From assembly GCA_035457345.1 (NCBI GenBank), contig DATIBT010000001.1, positions 1-17,890 on the forward strand: DNA of 17,890 bases, written 5' to 3'. Below, one piece after another: positions 1 to 7,481 of the stretch. The notes under the pieces were generated by a model. It saw only the letters and a program-made list of their open reading frames with translations, ran no database searches and was not told where the DNA came from. This DNA is from DASTDY01 sp035457345 (GTDB lineage Bacteria > Patescibacteriota > Saccharimonadia > Saccharimonadales > EFPC-124). The position numbers and the translations under genes were made by a program. Numbering within the stretch: the stretch's first letter is position 1; every line of letters starts with the position of its first letter.

Positions 1-2
1 AG

Positions 3-497
3 TCTGTCGAAAAAGACGGCTACAGCGCAGTACAAATTGGGTTTGGGCAGGGTAAGAACCTGAGCAATGCCACCAAAGGCCACGTTGCAGCCAGCAAGGC
101 AACACCGAAGCACCTCCGTGAGGTGCGTGTTGACGATCTGGGTGAAATGGCCGTGGGCAACACATTAGATGTCAGTCAGTTTGAGGTGGGCGACCACGTC
201 GACGTAACTGGCACAAGCAAAGGTAAAGGGTTTGCCGGCACGGTAAAACGCCACAACTTTGCAACAGGCCCAAAGAGCCACGGTAGCATGAACTACCGCA
301 AACCAGGTTCTATTGGTTCTATGTACCCACAAAAAATCTTTAAGGGTAAGCGTATGGCCGGGCGCATGGGCGCCGAACAGGTGACAGTCAAGAATTTGGC
401 TGTCGCTTTAATAGATACCGAGCGCAATGTTATTGGCCTTAAAGGTGCGATCCCTGGCCCCCGCCGCGGCTTGGTTATGATTGGAGGTAGCAAGTAA
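3..497 (+). CDS. rplC: 50S ribosomal protein L3, 3' part (5' end outside window)
   Basis: L3 is an early-assembling large-subunit protein that binds 23S rRNA near its 3' end and sends a loop towards the peptidyl transferase centre. The frame is open from position 3 with no start, so the N-terminus lies outside the window; 164 residues remain of a family usually about 205-215 long. The L3 signature is clear: GTSKGKGFAGTVKRHNF, then GSMNYRKPGSIG and FKGKRMAGRMG. The loop after GSIG reads SMYPQK, one residue shorter by eye than the E. coli segment carrying methylated Gln150, so that modification may not apply here. The TAA stop overlaps the next ATG by one base. First gene of an uninterrupted run of ribosomal protein genes; rpsJ would be expected just upstream. 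Confidence 0.97.
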   Translation, partial: SVEKDGYSAVQIGFGQGKNLSNATKGHVAASKATPKHLREVRVDDLGEMAVGNTLDVSQFEVGDHVDVTGTSKGKGFAGTVKRHNFATGPKSHGSMNYRKPGSIGSMYPQKIFKGKRMAGRMGAEQVTVKNLAVALIDTERNVIGLKGAIPGPRRGLVMIGGSK

Positions 498-1111
498 TGG
501 CTACTACAACTACAAAGGCAACAAACACTACTCTTCCTAAGAGCGTGTTCGCTGTAGAAATCCCTAACCACGAACTGCTAAAGCTCGCTTACGACGCCTA
601 CCTGGCCAACGGCCGCGTCAACTTGGCTAAGACCCTCAAGCGCGGTGAAGTCCGCGGTGGTGGTAAGAAACCATGGAAGCAAAAAGGCACTGGCCGCGCC
701 CGTTTTGGTAGCTCACGCAACCCGATCTGGCGCAAAGGTGGTGTAGTATTCGGCCCAAGCGGCAACGAAAACTACAGCAAGCAGATTAACGTTAAGGCTA
801 AGCGCGTTGCTATCCGCCAAGCGTTAACACTGGCAGCTCAGGCTAAAGAGATCGCTGTTATAGACGACATTAAAACGACCGGCAAGACGGCTGAGATTGT
901 TAAATGGCTGGCTGACCAAAAAGTTGAAGGCAAGAACATTGTTATTGTGGTCGACACCAAGACCCCAGAACTCGTCCGCGCCACTAACAACCTGCAAAAC
1001 GTCAGCCTCGTGCAAGCTACCTACCTGAACGTGTTCACTATCTTGAACGCAGACAAGCTAATGATGACCAAAGCGGCTGTGAAAGCTGTCGAAGAATGGT
1101 TGGGAGCATAA
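497..1111 (+). CDS. rplD: 50S ribosomal protein L4
   Basis: L4 is a primary 23S rRNA-binding protein whose extended loop lines the nascent-peptide exit tunnel; in E. coli it also represses the S10 operon. The 204-residue length is normal. Residues about 49-89 form the conserved tunnel loop, with RGEVRGGGKKPWKQKGTGRAR followed by GSSRNPIWRKGGVVFGP. The first dozen residues are Thr/Ala-rich and poorly conserved. The start ATG overlaps the rplC stop in a TAATG junction, preceded by GGAGG inside the end of rplC, so translational coupling is likely. Whether L4 autoregulates the operon here cannot be judged because the leader lies outside the window. Confidence 0.97.
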   Translation: MATTTTKATNTTLPKSVFAVEIPNHELLKLAYDAYLANGRVNLAKTLKRGEVRGGGKKPWKQKGTGRARFGSSRNPIWRKGGVVFGPSGNENYSKQINVKAKRVAIRQALTLAAQAKEIAVIDDIKTTGKTAEIVKWLADQKVEGKNIVIVVDTKTPELVRATNNLQNVSLVQATYLNVFTILNADKLMMTKAAVKAVEEWLGA

Positions 1112-1113
1112 TT

Positions 1114-1425
1114 ATGAAGATAATTCCCCGCATGAGTGAAAAGAGCTACCAGCAGTCACAAAGTGGCATGTACATTTTTGATGTCCCTACCACTGCTAAC
1201 AAGCAGCAGATTGCTACGGCCGTAGCCGAACAATTTAATGTCCAAGTTGACGACGTCAACGTAGTTGTAGCGAAAGGCAAAAAGAAGCGTGCTTACCGCA
1301 AAGGTGGCTCGCCAGTTATTGGCTTCCGCAAAGACAAGAAGAAGGCGTACGTGCGTCTTGCCGAAGGCCAGAGCATTCCAATCTTCGCCGGCGTTGAAGA
1401 AGCAGTTGCTGAGGAGAAGAAGTAA
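1114..1425 (+). CDS. rplW: 50S ribosomal protein L23
   Basis: L23 sits at the polypeptide exit of the large subunit and is the docking point for trigger factor and SRP. From ATG 1114 the protein has 103 residues, usual for the family, and begins MKIIPRMSEKSY. It contains the L23 pattern ANKQQIATAVAEQFNVQVDDVN and a basic loop around KGKKKRAYRKGG. An in-frame ATG at 1096 would add six residues, but it lies within rplD and lacks its own Shine-Dalgarno. GGGAG at 1102-1106 sits seven bases before ATG 1114, which decides the start. The short C-terminal tail is acidic and then Lys-rich (EEAVAEEKK). Confidence 0.96.
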   Translation: MKIIPRMSEKSYQQSQSGMYIFDVPTTANKQQIATAVAEQFNVQVDDVNVVVAKGKKKRAYRKGGSPVIGFRKDKKKAYVRLAEGQSIPIFAGVEEAVAEEKK

Positions 1426-2258
1426 TGGCTATTAAAGCATTTAAACCGACCACCAACGGCCGCCGTGGCATGACCACCAAAGATACCGACATGGTGACTA
1501 GCAAGCGCGGTGTTAAGAGCCTGCTTAAAATTCGCAAGCAAAACGCTGGCCGCAATAATACTGGCCGTATTACTATTCGCCACCGCGGTGGTGGTGTAAA
1601 GCGATTCTACCGCTTGGTTAACCATCGATTGGCCCCTGGTACAACCGCTACTATCGAGGCAATCGAATATGACCCAAACCGTTCAGCTCGCATTGCACGC
1701 ATTAAGGACCAGCACGGCCTTTACCACTACGTGATCGCCGATGGCGAAATGCGCGTTGGCCAACAAATCACTAGTGGCGCTGAAGCTCCTGTTGAGACCG
1801 GTAACCGCCTGCCGCTAGCCAACATTCCTACTGGTACTTTCATCTACAACATCGAACTGCAGCCTGGGAAGGGTGGCCAAATGGTCCGTTCTGCCGGCGC
1901 CAAAGCTCAGTTGTTGGCGAAAGAAGGCGACTACGCCACCCTGCGTTTGCCAAGTGGTGAAATGCGCCGCGTGCGCATTGAGTGCATGGCAACCCTCGGT
2001 AGCGTCGGTAACGAGCAGCACCAAAACGTTAAATTAGGTTCTGCCGGCCGCCGCCGCCGTATGGGTTGGCGCCCAAGCGTTCACGGTAAAGCCATGAACC
2101 CAGCCGATCACCCAATGGGTGGTGGTGAAGGCAAGACTGGCCCGGGCCGTAATCCTAAGACACCTTGGGGTAAACCGGCTCTTGGCTACAAGACTCGTCG
2201 TCGCCAAGACACTAATAAGTACATCGTGCGCTCACGTCACGAGGCGAAGAGGAAATAG
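1425..2258 (+). CDS. rplB: 50S ribosomal protein L2
   Basis: L2 is a universally conserved large-subunit protein needed for subunit association and peptidyl transferase activity. At 277 residues it is full length. The N-terminal OB-like domain contains NAGRNNTGRITIRHRGGG, the central SH3-like domain contains IPTGTFIYNIELQPGKGGQ, and the C-terminal region has MNPADHPMGGGEGK followed by TPWGKPALGYKTR. The His of the DHP motif is kept; the second His of the E. coli DHPH motif is Met here, a substitution I believe also occurs in other bacterial phyla. It starts on a TAATG overlap with rplW and ends in TAG, three bases before rpsS. Confidence 0.98.
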   Translation: MAIKAFKPTTNGRRGMTTKDTDMVTSKRGVKSLLKIRKQNAGRNNTGRITIRHRGGGVKRFYRLVNHRLAPGTTATIEAIEYDPNRSARIARIKDQHGLYHYVIADGEMRVGQQITSGAEAPVETGNRLPLANIPTGTFIYNIELQPGKGGQMVRSAGAKAQLLAKEGDYATLRLPSGEMRRVRIECMATLGSVGNEQHQNVKLGSAGRRRRMGWRPSVHGKAMNPADHPMGGGEGKTGPGRNPKTPWGKPALGYKTRRRQDTNKYIVRSRHEAKRK

Positions 2259-2261
2259 CAT

Positions 2262-2528
2262 ATGAGTCGTTCACTAAAAAAAGGTCCATTTATTGACCCT
2301 AAACTAGCTAAGAAGGTTGCCGCCCTTGGTAACGATGACCGCACGGTCATTAAAACCTGGGCCCGCGCCAGCGTAATTGCGCCTGACATGGTTGGCCGCA
2401 CTATTGCCGTACACAACGGCCGTGTGCACGTACCAGTCTTTGTTACTGAAAACATGGTCGGCCACAAGCTTGGCGAGTTTAGCCCAACCCGTAAGTTCCG
2501 CGGTCACGCGAAGAAGGATAAGAAGTAA
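2262..2528 (+). CDS. rpsS: 30S ribosomal protein S19
   Basis: S19 binds the head of the small subunit with S13 near the A-site finger of the large subunit. The 88-residue protein shows the family motifs RSLKKGPFIDPKLAKKV at the N-terminus and GRTIAVHNGRVHVPVFVTENM then GHKLGEFSPTRKFRGH towards the end. Length is within the family range of about 85-95. A purine-rich Shine-Dalgarno (AAGAGGAAA) lies just before ATG 2262 in the end of rplB. The TAA overlaps the rplV ATG by one base. Confidence 0.97.
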   Translation: MSRSLKKGPFIDPKLAKKVAALGNDDRTVIKTWARASVIAPDMVGRTIAVHNGRVHVPVFVTENMVGHKLGEFSPTRKFRGHAKKDKK

Positions 2529-2935
2529 TGGCTGACACATTTATTGTACGCGCCAGCGCTAAAGGTCTTCGCCTGAGCCCACGCAAGGTTAGCCTTGTTG
2601 CTGGCTTGGTCCGCGGCCGCACCGTTGCTGACGCCCTCACTATCCTGCAATACACCCCTAAGCGTGCTGCTAAACCACTCGCTAAATTAATTACCGCTGC
2701 CAAAGCAAACGCTGTCAACAACAGCGGTCTGCAAGAGGACGGTTTGGTTATTACCCAATTGCAAGTTACTGCCGGGCCACGCCTGAAGCGCTTTAATCCA
2801 GCTGCTATGGGCCGTGCCTTGCCATACCAAAAGAAAGCTAGCCACGTTCTGGTCGAAGTGACTGGCCAGGTTAAGCCTAAGAAGACTGAAAAGCCAGCCG
2901 CTAAACCAGCTGCTGCAAAGAAGGAGGCCAAATAA
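2528..2935 (+). CDS. rplV: 50S ribosomal protein L22
   Basis: L22 contacts all 23S rRNA domains and its beta-hairpin forms part of the exit-tunnel constriction, a known macrolide-resistance site. Conserved features are RLSPRKVSLVAGLVRGRTVADAL near the N-terminus, the AANNSGL-like segment (ANAVNNSGLQEDGL), and the hairpin GPRLKRFNPAAMGRA. The core ends near residue 115; the last 20 or so residues are a Lys/Ala/Pro tail absent from the 110-residue E. coli protein. Coupled on both sides by TAATG overlaps; AAGGAGG near its 3' end serves rpsC. Confidence 0.97.
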   Translation: MADTFIVRASAKGLRLSPRKVSLVAGLVRGRTVADALTILQYTPKRAAKPLAKLITAAKANAVNNSGLQEDGLVITQLQVTAGPRLKRFNPAAMGRALPYQKKASHVLVEVTGQVKPKKTEKPAAKPAAAKKEAK

Positions 2936-3570
2936 TGGGTCAAAAAGTAAACCCCATTAGCATGCGCCTGCAGGTCAACAAAGACTGGCGCAGCAAATGG
3001 TTCGCCGCTGGTAAAACTGAATACGCCGAGATGCTGAGGCAGGATCTAACTGTTCGCAACATCATTGAGCGCAAGTTTGCTACCCGCGCAACAATTCAAA
3101 AGATAGATCTCGAACGCGCTCCAAACCTCGTGACCGTGACCGTACACACTGCCAAAGCTGGTGTGGTTATTGGCCGCGGTGGCGCTGGTGCGCAGGAACT
3201 CAAGGCTGAGATCGAAAAGATCATCCAGAAACCAGTCCGCCTTAACATCGAAGAAGTTCGCCGCCCTGAACTCGCTGCCAAATTGGTAGCCGAGAACATT
3301 GGCCGCCAGCTTGAGCGCCGCATCAACTGGCGCCGCGCTGTTAAGATGGCTGCCCAGAACAGCATGAATGCTGGTGCCAAAGGTATCCGCATTGAGGTTG
3401 CTGGCCGCTTGGGTGGTGCTGAAATGTCTCGCCGCGAAAAAGAAATCCAGGGCTCAGTACCGCTGCACACGCTGCGCGCTGACATTGATTACCACCTAGC
3501 TACCTGCCAAATTCCTGGCGCCGGTACCGTTGGTATCAAGGTCTGGATCTACAAAGGGGAGGTAGCCTAG
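2935..3570 (+). CDS. rpsC: 30S ribosomal protein S3
   Basis: S3 lies at the mRNA entry tunnel of the small subunit and contributes to helicase activity on incoming mRNA. The 211-residue protein begins GQKVNPISMRLQVNKDWRSKW, has a type II KH domain with the GxxG loop in VIGRGGAGAQ (residues 78-87), and a C-terminal domain containing GAKGIRIEVAGRLGGAEMSR and GTVGIKVWIYKGE. There is no long C-terminal extension, unlike E. coli (233 aa). It has an AAGGAGG Shine-Dalgarno within rplV and ends in TAG, one base before the rplP start. Confidence 0.98.
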   Translation: MGQKVNPISMRLQVNKDWRSKWFAAGKTEYAEMLRQDLTVRNIIERKFATRATIQKIDLERAPNLVTVTVHTAKAGVVIGRGGAGAQELKAEIEKIIQKPVRLNIEEVRRPELAAKLVAENIGRQLERRINWRRAVKMAAQNSMNAGAKGIRIEVAGRLGGAEMSRREKEIQGSVPLHTLRADIDYHLATCQIPGAGTVGIKVWIYKGEVA

Positions 3571-3571
3571 T

Positions 3572-3985
3572 ATGTTACTTCCTAAGAAGACGAAGTTCCG
3601 CAAGGTGCGCATCGGCAAAAACGTTGGTAACGCAACCGCCGGCCACTACATTGCATTCGGCGACTATGCGCTTCAGTCCCAGGGCAACGAGCGCATTACC
3701 AGCCGCCAAATCGAATCTGCCCGTCAGGCTATGACCCGCTACATCAAGCGTGGTGGTAAAATCTGGATCCGCATCTTCCCGCACACGCCAGTTACCAAGA
3801 AGCCACAAGATGTCAAGATGGGCGGTGGTAAGGGTAACCCAGAATATTTTGCCGCCAAGGTAAAAGCCGGCACTGTGATGTTTGAGATGAAGGGTGTCCC
3901 AGAGGAAATCGCTCGGGAAGCCATGCGTCTTGCCAGCCACAAGCTGCCAGTAAAGACTAAGTTCATCAAGCGAGAGGAGTCATAA
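3572..3985 (+). CDS. rplP: 50S ribosomal protein L16
   Basis: L16 organises the tRNA-binding sites of the large subunit next to 5S rRNA. The protein (137 aa, normal) starts MLLPKKTKFRKVRIGKN and contains ERITSRQIESARQAMTRYIKRGGK, PHTPVTKKP, MGGGKGNPEYFAAKV and GVPEEIAREAMRLASHKLPVKT. The position equivalent by eye to E. coli Arg81, the residue hydroxylated by RoxA/YcfD, appears to be Lys (DVKMGGGKG). A strong GGGGAGGT Shine-Dalgarno overlaps the end of rpsC, with ATG one base after the TAG stop. Confidence 0.98.
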   Translation: MLLPKKTKFRKVRIGKNVGNATAGHYIAFGDYALQSQGNERITSRQIESARQAMTRYIKRGGKIWIRIFPHTPVTKKPQDVKMGGGKGNPEYFAAKVKAGTVMFEMKGVPEEIAREAMRLASHKLPVKTKFIKREES

Positions 3986-3986
3986 C

Positions 3987-4247
3987 ATGGCAGACAAGAA
4001 GCAAAAGAAGCTTGCCACCATTGAAGAACTCCGCAAGCTCGACACCGCCGCATTAACCGCCAAAGTTGCTGAACTAAAGAAGGAATTGGTCGAACAGCAA
4101 CGCGCCCACGCCGCACAGGAACTGCCAAACCCGGCCGTAATAGGTAAGACCCGCAAGCAAATTGCTCAAGCGCTTACCCTCCTGCAAGCTGCAAAGCCTA
4201 AGCGCGGAGAAGTTGCAGAAGAACCTGCAAAGGAAGAGGAAAAGTAA
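3987..4247 (+). CDS. rpmC: 50S ribosomal protein L29
   Basis: L29 is a small two-helix protein at the tunnel exit beside L23. Residues about 12-70 carry the family pattern TIEELRKLDTAALTAKVAELKKEL, and then PAVIGKTRKQIAQALTLL. At 86 residues it is longer than the usual 60-70 because of an acidic/basic tail (GEVAEEPAKEEEK). The short Lys-rich N-terminus is also extended. GAGGAG precedes the start in the end of rplP. Position between L16 and S17 is the canonical order, which makes the call firm despite the small size. Confidence 0.95.
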   Translation: MADKKQKKLATIEELRKLDTAALTAKVAELKKELVEQQRAHAAQELPNPAVIGKTRKQIAQALTLLQAAKPKRGEVAEEPAKEEEK

Positions 4248-4248
4248 G

Positions 4249-4617
4249 ATGGCACGTAAATTAGTTGGTACAGTTACTTCCGACATACAACAGAAGACCA
4301 TTACGGTCGCCGTTGTTCGGAGCGTAACTCACCCCATATATGGCAAACGCTACAGCGTGACTAAAAAGTACGCTGCGCATGACGAAAAAAACGAAGCTCA
4401 CGTGGGCGACCGCGTTGAGATTAGCGAAACTCGCCCAATCAGCCGCCGCAAAAGCTGGGCGCTGAGCAAGATCATCGAAACTGGTCACGCTGCAGCCGAG
4501 CTCAAAGACGACGCAGCTGTTGCAACCAAGAAAGGCTCGACCTCGGCTAAAGCCTCCGGTCTCAGCCAAGCAGAGAAAACTCACACTGCCGCCGGCAGTG
4601 CTCGGGAGGCTAAATAA
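4249..4617 (+). CDS. rpsQ: 30S ribosomal protein S17 with long C-terminal tail
   Basis: S17 is a primary 16S rRNA-binding protein with an OB fold. The core, residues 1 to about 80, shows LVGTVTSDIQQKTITVAVVR, HPIYGKRYSVTKKYAAHDE, GDRVEISETRPISRRKSW and the closing IIE. Residues about 82-122 are an Ala/Lys/Ser/Thr-rich extension of low complexity not found in the 80-90 residue homologues, probably disordered on the subunit surface. An in-frame ATG at 4162 inside rpmC would add 29 unrelated residues; ATG 4249 gives the expected MARKLVGTV start and follows a GAGGAAAAG ribosome site. Confidence 0.96.
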   Translation: MARKLVGTVTSDIQQKTITVAVVRSVTHPIYGKRYSVTKKYAAHDEKNEAHVGDRVEISETRPISRRKSWALSKIIETGHAAAELKDDAAVATKKGSTSAKASGLSQAEKTHTAAGSAREAK

Positions 4618-4985
4618 TGATTCAGCAAGAGTCCCGCCTCAAAGTTGCTGATAACAGCGGTGCAAAAGAACTGCTTTGTATCCGCGTACTCGGTGGCACT
4701 GGCCGCCGCTACGCACATGTTGGTGACATTATTGTTGCCAGCGTAAAAGATGCAAACCCAGCTGGCGCAATCAAGCGCAAAAGCGTGGTAAAGGCAGTCG
4801 TTGTTCGCACAACCAACGCTATTAAGCGCAAAGACGGCAGCACCATCCGCTTTGATGACAACGCAGCTGTGGTCATTGGCGACGACAAGAACCCTAAAGC
4901 GACCCGCGTGTTCGGCCCAGTCCCACGCGAGCTGCGCGAAAAAGGCTACATGAAAATCATAAGCCTCGCACCGGAGGTACTGTAA
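4617..4985 (+). CDS. rplN: 50S ribosomal protein L14
   Basis: L14 binds 23S rRNA at the subunit interface and forms an intersubunit bridge; it is also the docking site for silencing factor RsfS in other bacteria. The 122-residue length is exactly typical. It begins MIQQESRLKVADNSGAKELLCIRVLGG and contains GDIIVASVKDANPAGAIKRKSVVKAVVVRT, RFDDNAAVVI and GPVPRELREKGYMKIISLAPEVL. Both ends are TAATG overlaps with rpsQ and rplX, with GGGAGG and GGAGG Shine-Dalgarno sites in the upstream genes. Confidence 0.98.
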   Translation: MIQQESRLKVADNSGAKELLCIRVLGGTGRRYAHVGDIIVASVKDANPAGAIKRKSVVKAVVVRTTNAIKRKDGSTIRFDDNAAVVIGDDKNPKATRVFGPVPRELREKGYMKIISLAPEVL

Positions 4986-5302
4986 TGAAGATCAAGACTG
5001 GTGACAGCGTAAAAGTCATTGCTGGCGCCCACAAAGGCAAAGTTGCCAAAGTGGTCAGTGTTGACCCCAAGAACAACGCCGTAAAGCTCGAAGGTATTGG
5101 CCTGCGCAAGCGGTTTGTTAAACCAAACACACTCAATCCACAGGGCGGCACCAAAGACATTCATGTAGCAATCGAGGCCAGCAAGGTAGCGTTGGTTCAC
5201 CCAACCGACGCCGCCAAGACGACTCGCATTGGCTACACCGTTAACAAAGATGGCGCCAAGGTGCGTGTTGCACGCCAGGCCGCCAACAAGGAGATTAAGT
5301 AA
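4985..5302 (+). CDS. rplX: 50S ribosomal protein L24
   Basis: L24 is an assembly-initiator protein of the large subunit. Residues about 4-36 form the KOW motif (IKTGDSVKVIAGAHKGKVAKV). NTLNPQGGTKDIHVAIEASKVAL matches the conserved middle segment, and RIGYTVNKDGAKVRVARQ closes the domain. The 105-residue length is normal. It shows no zinc ribbon and no fusion. It is coupled by TAATG junctions to rplN and rplE in the standard spc order. Confidence 0.97.
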   Translation: MKIKTGDSVKVIAGAHKGKVAKVVSVDPKNNAVKLEGIGLRKRFVKPNTLNPQGGTKDIHVAIEASKVALVHPTDAAKTTRIGYTVNKDGAKVRVARQAANKEIK

Positions 5303-5889
5303 TGGCAACTAAGACGCAAGCAAGTCCAAGCGTAGATACTGCTCGCCTCAAGACTCTGTACCGCACAGAGTTGGTGCCACGTCTCAAAGATGACCTTAAG
5401 CTTACTAATGTGCACGATGTGCCAAAGCTCGAGAAAATCATCGTGAACGTTGGCCTTGGCAAGCACAAGGACGACAAACAATACCACGAGGTGGTTGTAA
5501 ACACACTTCGCAAGATTACCGGTCAGCAGCCAATTGACCGCATGGCCAAAAAATCTATCGCAACCTTTAAAATCCGCCGCGGCATGAACCGTATTGGCGT
5601 AAGCGTCACCCTACGCGACGCACGCATGTACGAGTTCCTCGACCGCCTTATCCAGTCAGTACTGCCTCGCCTGCGCGACTTCCACGGCGTGTCTAACAAA
5701 GCGTTCGACAAAGCTGGCAATTACAGCATTGGCATGGTTGAGCAGTCGGTGTTCCCAGAGCTCGGCTTCGAAGACACCACCACCCTGCATGGCCTGCAAA
5801 TTAACTTTGTTATTAACGCCAAAGAACAAGCGCACGCCAAAGCCCTATTACAGGCATTCGGTATGCCATTTGAGAAGGAGAGCCGCTAA
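5302..5889 (+). CDS. rplE: 50S ribosomal protein L5
   Basis: L5 anchors 5S rRNA in the central protuberance and contacts P-site tRNA. It contains VPKLEKIIVNVGLG, ITGQQPIDRMAKKSIATFKIRRGM, the long GVSVTLRDARMYEFLDRLIQ element and DFHGVSNKAFDKAGNYSIG, ending with a domain whose FEDTTTLHGLQINFVINAK matches the family. It is 195 residues, slightly longer than E. coli (179) through an N-terminal extension of about 15 residues rich in Thr/Ser/Ala. Both junctions are TAATG, and AGAAGGAGAG near the end serves rpsN. Confidence 0.98.
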   Translation: MATKTQASPSVDTARLKTLYRTELVPRLKDDLKLTNVHDVPKLEKIIVNVGLGKHKDDKQYHEVVVNTLRKITGQQPIDRMAKKSIATFKIRRGMNRIGVSVTLRDARMYEFLDRLIQSVLPRLRDFHGVSNKAFDKAGNYSIGMVEQSVFPELGFEDTTTLHGLQINFVINAKEQAHAKALLQAFGMPFEKESR

Positions 5890-6158
5890 TGGCTAAGAAA
5901 TCAATCATCGCCCGCGACAAAAAGCGCCTGCGCATGATCGCCAAGTTCGCCGCCAAGCGTGCCGAACTCAAAGCTGCAGGTGACTACGAAAGCCTGGCAC
6001 TGTTGCCCCGCAACAGTAGCCCAACCCGTAAGAAGAACCGTTCAATCGTCGGTGGCCGCCCACATGCATATATGCGCCGGTTTGGTCTCGACCGTATTAC
6101 ATTCCGCGAAAAAGCCAGCAAGGGTGAAATTCCTGGCGTAACGAAAGCCAGCTGGTAG
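5889..6158 (+). CDS. rpsN: 30S ribosomal protein S14, zinc-free type
   Basis: S14 assembles late into the small-subunit head beside S3 and S10. This is the longer, cysteine-free type: 89 residues with no CxxC pair, unlike the 61-residue zinc-ribbon form. Motifs are MAKKSIIARDKKR, LLPRNSSPTRKKNRSIVGGRP and RRFGLDRITFREKASKGEIPGVTKASW. Its TAG stop is followed by AGGAG that drives rpsH. Together with the cysteine-free L36 downstream, it suggests these ribosomal parts need no zinc. Confidence 0.97.
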   Translation: MAKKSIIARDKKRLRMIAKFAAKRAELKAAGDYESLALLPRNSSPTRKKNRSIVGGRPHAYMRRFGLDRITFREKASKGEIPGVTKASW

Positions 6159-6167
6159 GAGAATATC

Positions 6168-6569
6168 ATGAGTATGCAATCTACAGACCCAATCGCAGAC
6201 TTGCTGACCCGTATCCGTAACGCTATTGCCGTTGGCAAAACCGAAGTTACCGCACCAGCCAGCAAGATTAAACTGACTGTCGCTGAGCAGCTTAAAAAAG
6301 CTGGCTATCTGAGCGCCGTCAAATTAGAGGAAGGCACTCCCCGCGGTACAATCATCATTACTATTAATGAAGCTGGCGAGCCTGCTAAAATCACTGAAAT
6401 CCAGCGTGTTAGCAAGCCGGGCCAACGCGTATACGCTAAAGCTGCTGATATCCCACGGGTGAAGAGCGGCCGCGGCATTGTACTCGTTAGCACAAGCCAA
6501 GGTGTAATGACCGGTGAACAAGCTAAGAAAGCCCGCCTCGGTGGCGAAGTGCTTTGTAAGGTATATTAA
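6168..6569 (+). CDS. rpsH: 30S ribosomal protein S8
   Basis: S8 is a primary 16S rRNA-binding protein in the central domain; in E. coli it also represses the spc operon by binding the rplE leader. The 133-residue protein shows DPIADLLTRIRNAIAVGKTEV at the N-terminus and RVYAKAADIPRVKSGRGIVLVSTSQGVMTGEQAKK, ending GGEVLCKVY, the classic C-terminal RNA-binding region. The start at 6168 has AGGAG (6157-6161) six bases upstream; an ATG two codons later (6174) is less well spaced. A nine-base gap separates it from rpsN. Confidence 0.97.
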   Translation: MSMQSTDPIADLLTRIRNAIAVGKTEVTAPASKIKLTVAEQLKKAGYLSAVKLEEGTPRGTIIITINEAGEPAKITEIQRVSKPGQRVYAKAADIPRVKSGRGIVLVSTSQGVMTGEQAKKARLGGEVLCKVY

Positions 6570-6581
6570 AGGAGTAATAAC

Positions 6582-7118
6582 ATGAGTCGTATCGGAAAAC
6601 TGCCGATTCAAATCCCGAGCGGTGTGACAATTACGGTCGACGACCAAAATGTGACGGTCGTCGGTCCTAAGGGCACACTCACGCAGTTTCTGTTGCCACT
6701 TGTTAAGATTAACATCGAAGACAACGTAGCAACCGTAACTCGCGACAACGAAGAGCAAACCGCCCGCGCAAACCACGGTTTAATGCGCGCCCTGCTCAAC
6801 AACATGGTGACTGGCGTCACTAAAGGCTTCGAGCGTAAGCTTGAGCTGAACGGTGTCGGTTTCCGCGTGAGCGGTGGTGGCCAAGCGCTAGATTTTGCCC
6901 TTGGTTTCTCGCACCCAGTTAAATACCAAGCCCCAGAGGGCATCCAGCTGACAGTCGAGAAGAACCTCATTACTGTCGCCGGCATTGATAAGCAAAAAGT
7001 TGGCCAAGTCGCTGCCGAAATCCGCGCACTTAAGAAGCCTGAACCTTACAAGGGCAAGGGTATTAAGTACGTTGACGAAGTAATCCTGCGCAAGGCCGGT
7101 AAGACGGGAGCTAAATAA
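6582..7118 (+). CDS. rplF: 50S ribosomal protein L6
   Basis: L6 is built of two repeated domains and lies near the sarcin-ricin loop and GTPase centre. Family motifs are MSRIGKLPIQIPSGVTI, VTVVGPKGTL, ANHGLMRALLNNMVTGVTKGFERKLELNGVGFR, GFSHPVKYQAPEGI and the signature KPEPYKGKGIKYVDEVILRKAGKTGAK at the C-terminus. The 178-residue length is normal. AAAGGAG sits nine bases before the ATG in the 12-base gap after rpsH, the largest spacing within this run. Confidence 0.98.
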   Translation: MSRIGKLPIQIPSGVTITVDDQNVTVVGPKGTLTQFLLPLVKINIEDNVATVTRDNEEQTARANHGLMRALLNNMVTGVTKGFERKLELNGVGFRVSGGGQALDFALGFSHPVKYQAPEGIQLTVEKNLITVAGIDKQKVGQVAAEIRALKKPEPYKGKGIKYVDEVILRKAGKTGAK

Positions 7119-7119
7119 A

Positions 7120-7479
7120 ATGGCTAACAACATTCTCCACAAACTGCAAAGCCGTTTGCTTCGCAAAGCCCGTGTACGTGCAAACGTAACCGGTACGAGC
7201 GGGCGTCCACGCCTGAGCGTGTACGTGAGCAATATGCACATTCACGCACAAATCATTGATGACACCCAAGGCAAGACTTTGGCCAGCAGCTCAAGTGCTG
7301 CCAGCAAAGAAGCCAAGGGCGCCCTCAGTGAAAAAGCCGCTTGGGTTGGCGCCGACATTGCTAAGAAAGCTAAAAAAGCTAAGATTACCGCTGTGGTATT
7401 TGACCGCAACGGCCGTAAATATCATGGCCGCCTTAAGGCGCTTGCAGATGCTGCACGCGAAGGCGGATTGGAGTTCTAA
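7120..7479 (+). CDS. rplR: 50S ribosomal protein L18
   Basis: L18 binds 5S rRNA together with L5. The 119-residue protein has the basic N-terminal stretch LRKARVRANVTGTSGRPRLSV, then SNMHIHAQIIDDTQGKTLASSSS, a helical Lys/Ala region, and AVVFDRNGRKYHGRLKALADAAREGGLEF at the C-terminus, all diagnostic for the family. The start lies one base after the rplF stop, with GGGAG upstream; rpsE begins two bases after its TAA. Confidence 0.97.
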   Translation: MANNILHKLQSRLLRKARVRANVTGTSGRPRLSVYVSNMHIHAQIIDDTQGKTLASSSSAASKEAKGALSEKAAWVGADIAKKAKKAKITAVVFDRNGRKYHGRLKALADAAREGGLEF

Positions 7480-7481
7480 CA

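Noticed and set aside
1096..1113. Upstream in-frame start for L23
   Set aside because: No Shine-Dalgarno at a proper distance; GGGAG at 1102-1106 places the start at 1114.
2479..2943. 154-codon minus-strand open frame across rplV
   Set aside because: Antisense to L22, Arg/Ala-rich low-quality protein without family resemblance; same applies to the other antisense frames in the ribosomal run.
4162..4248. Upstream in-frame start extending S17 by 29 residues
   Set aside because: The extension lies within rpmC, reads as the alternate frame of L29, and the conserved S17 N-terminus begins at 4249.
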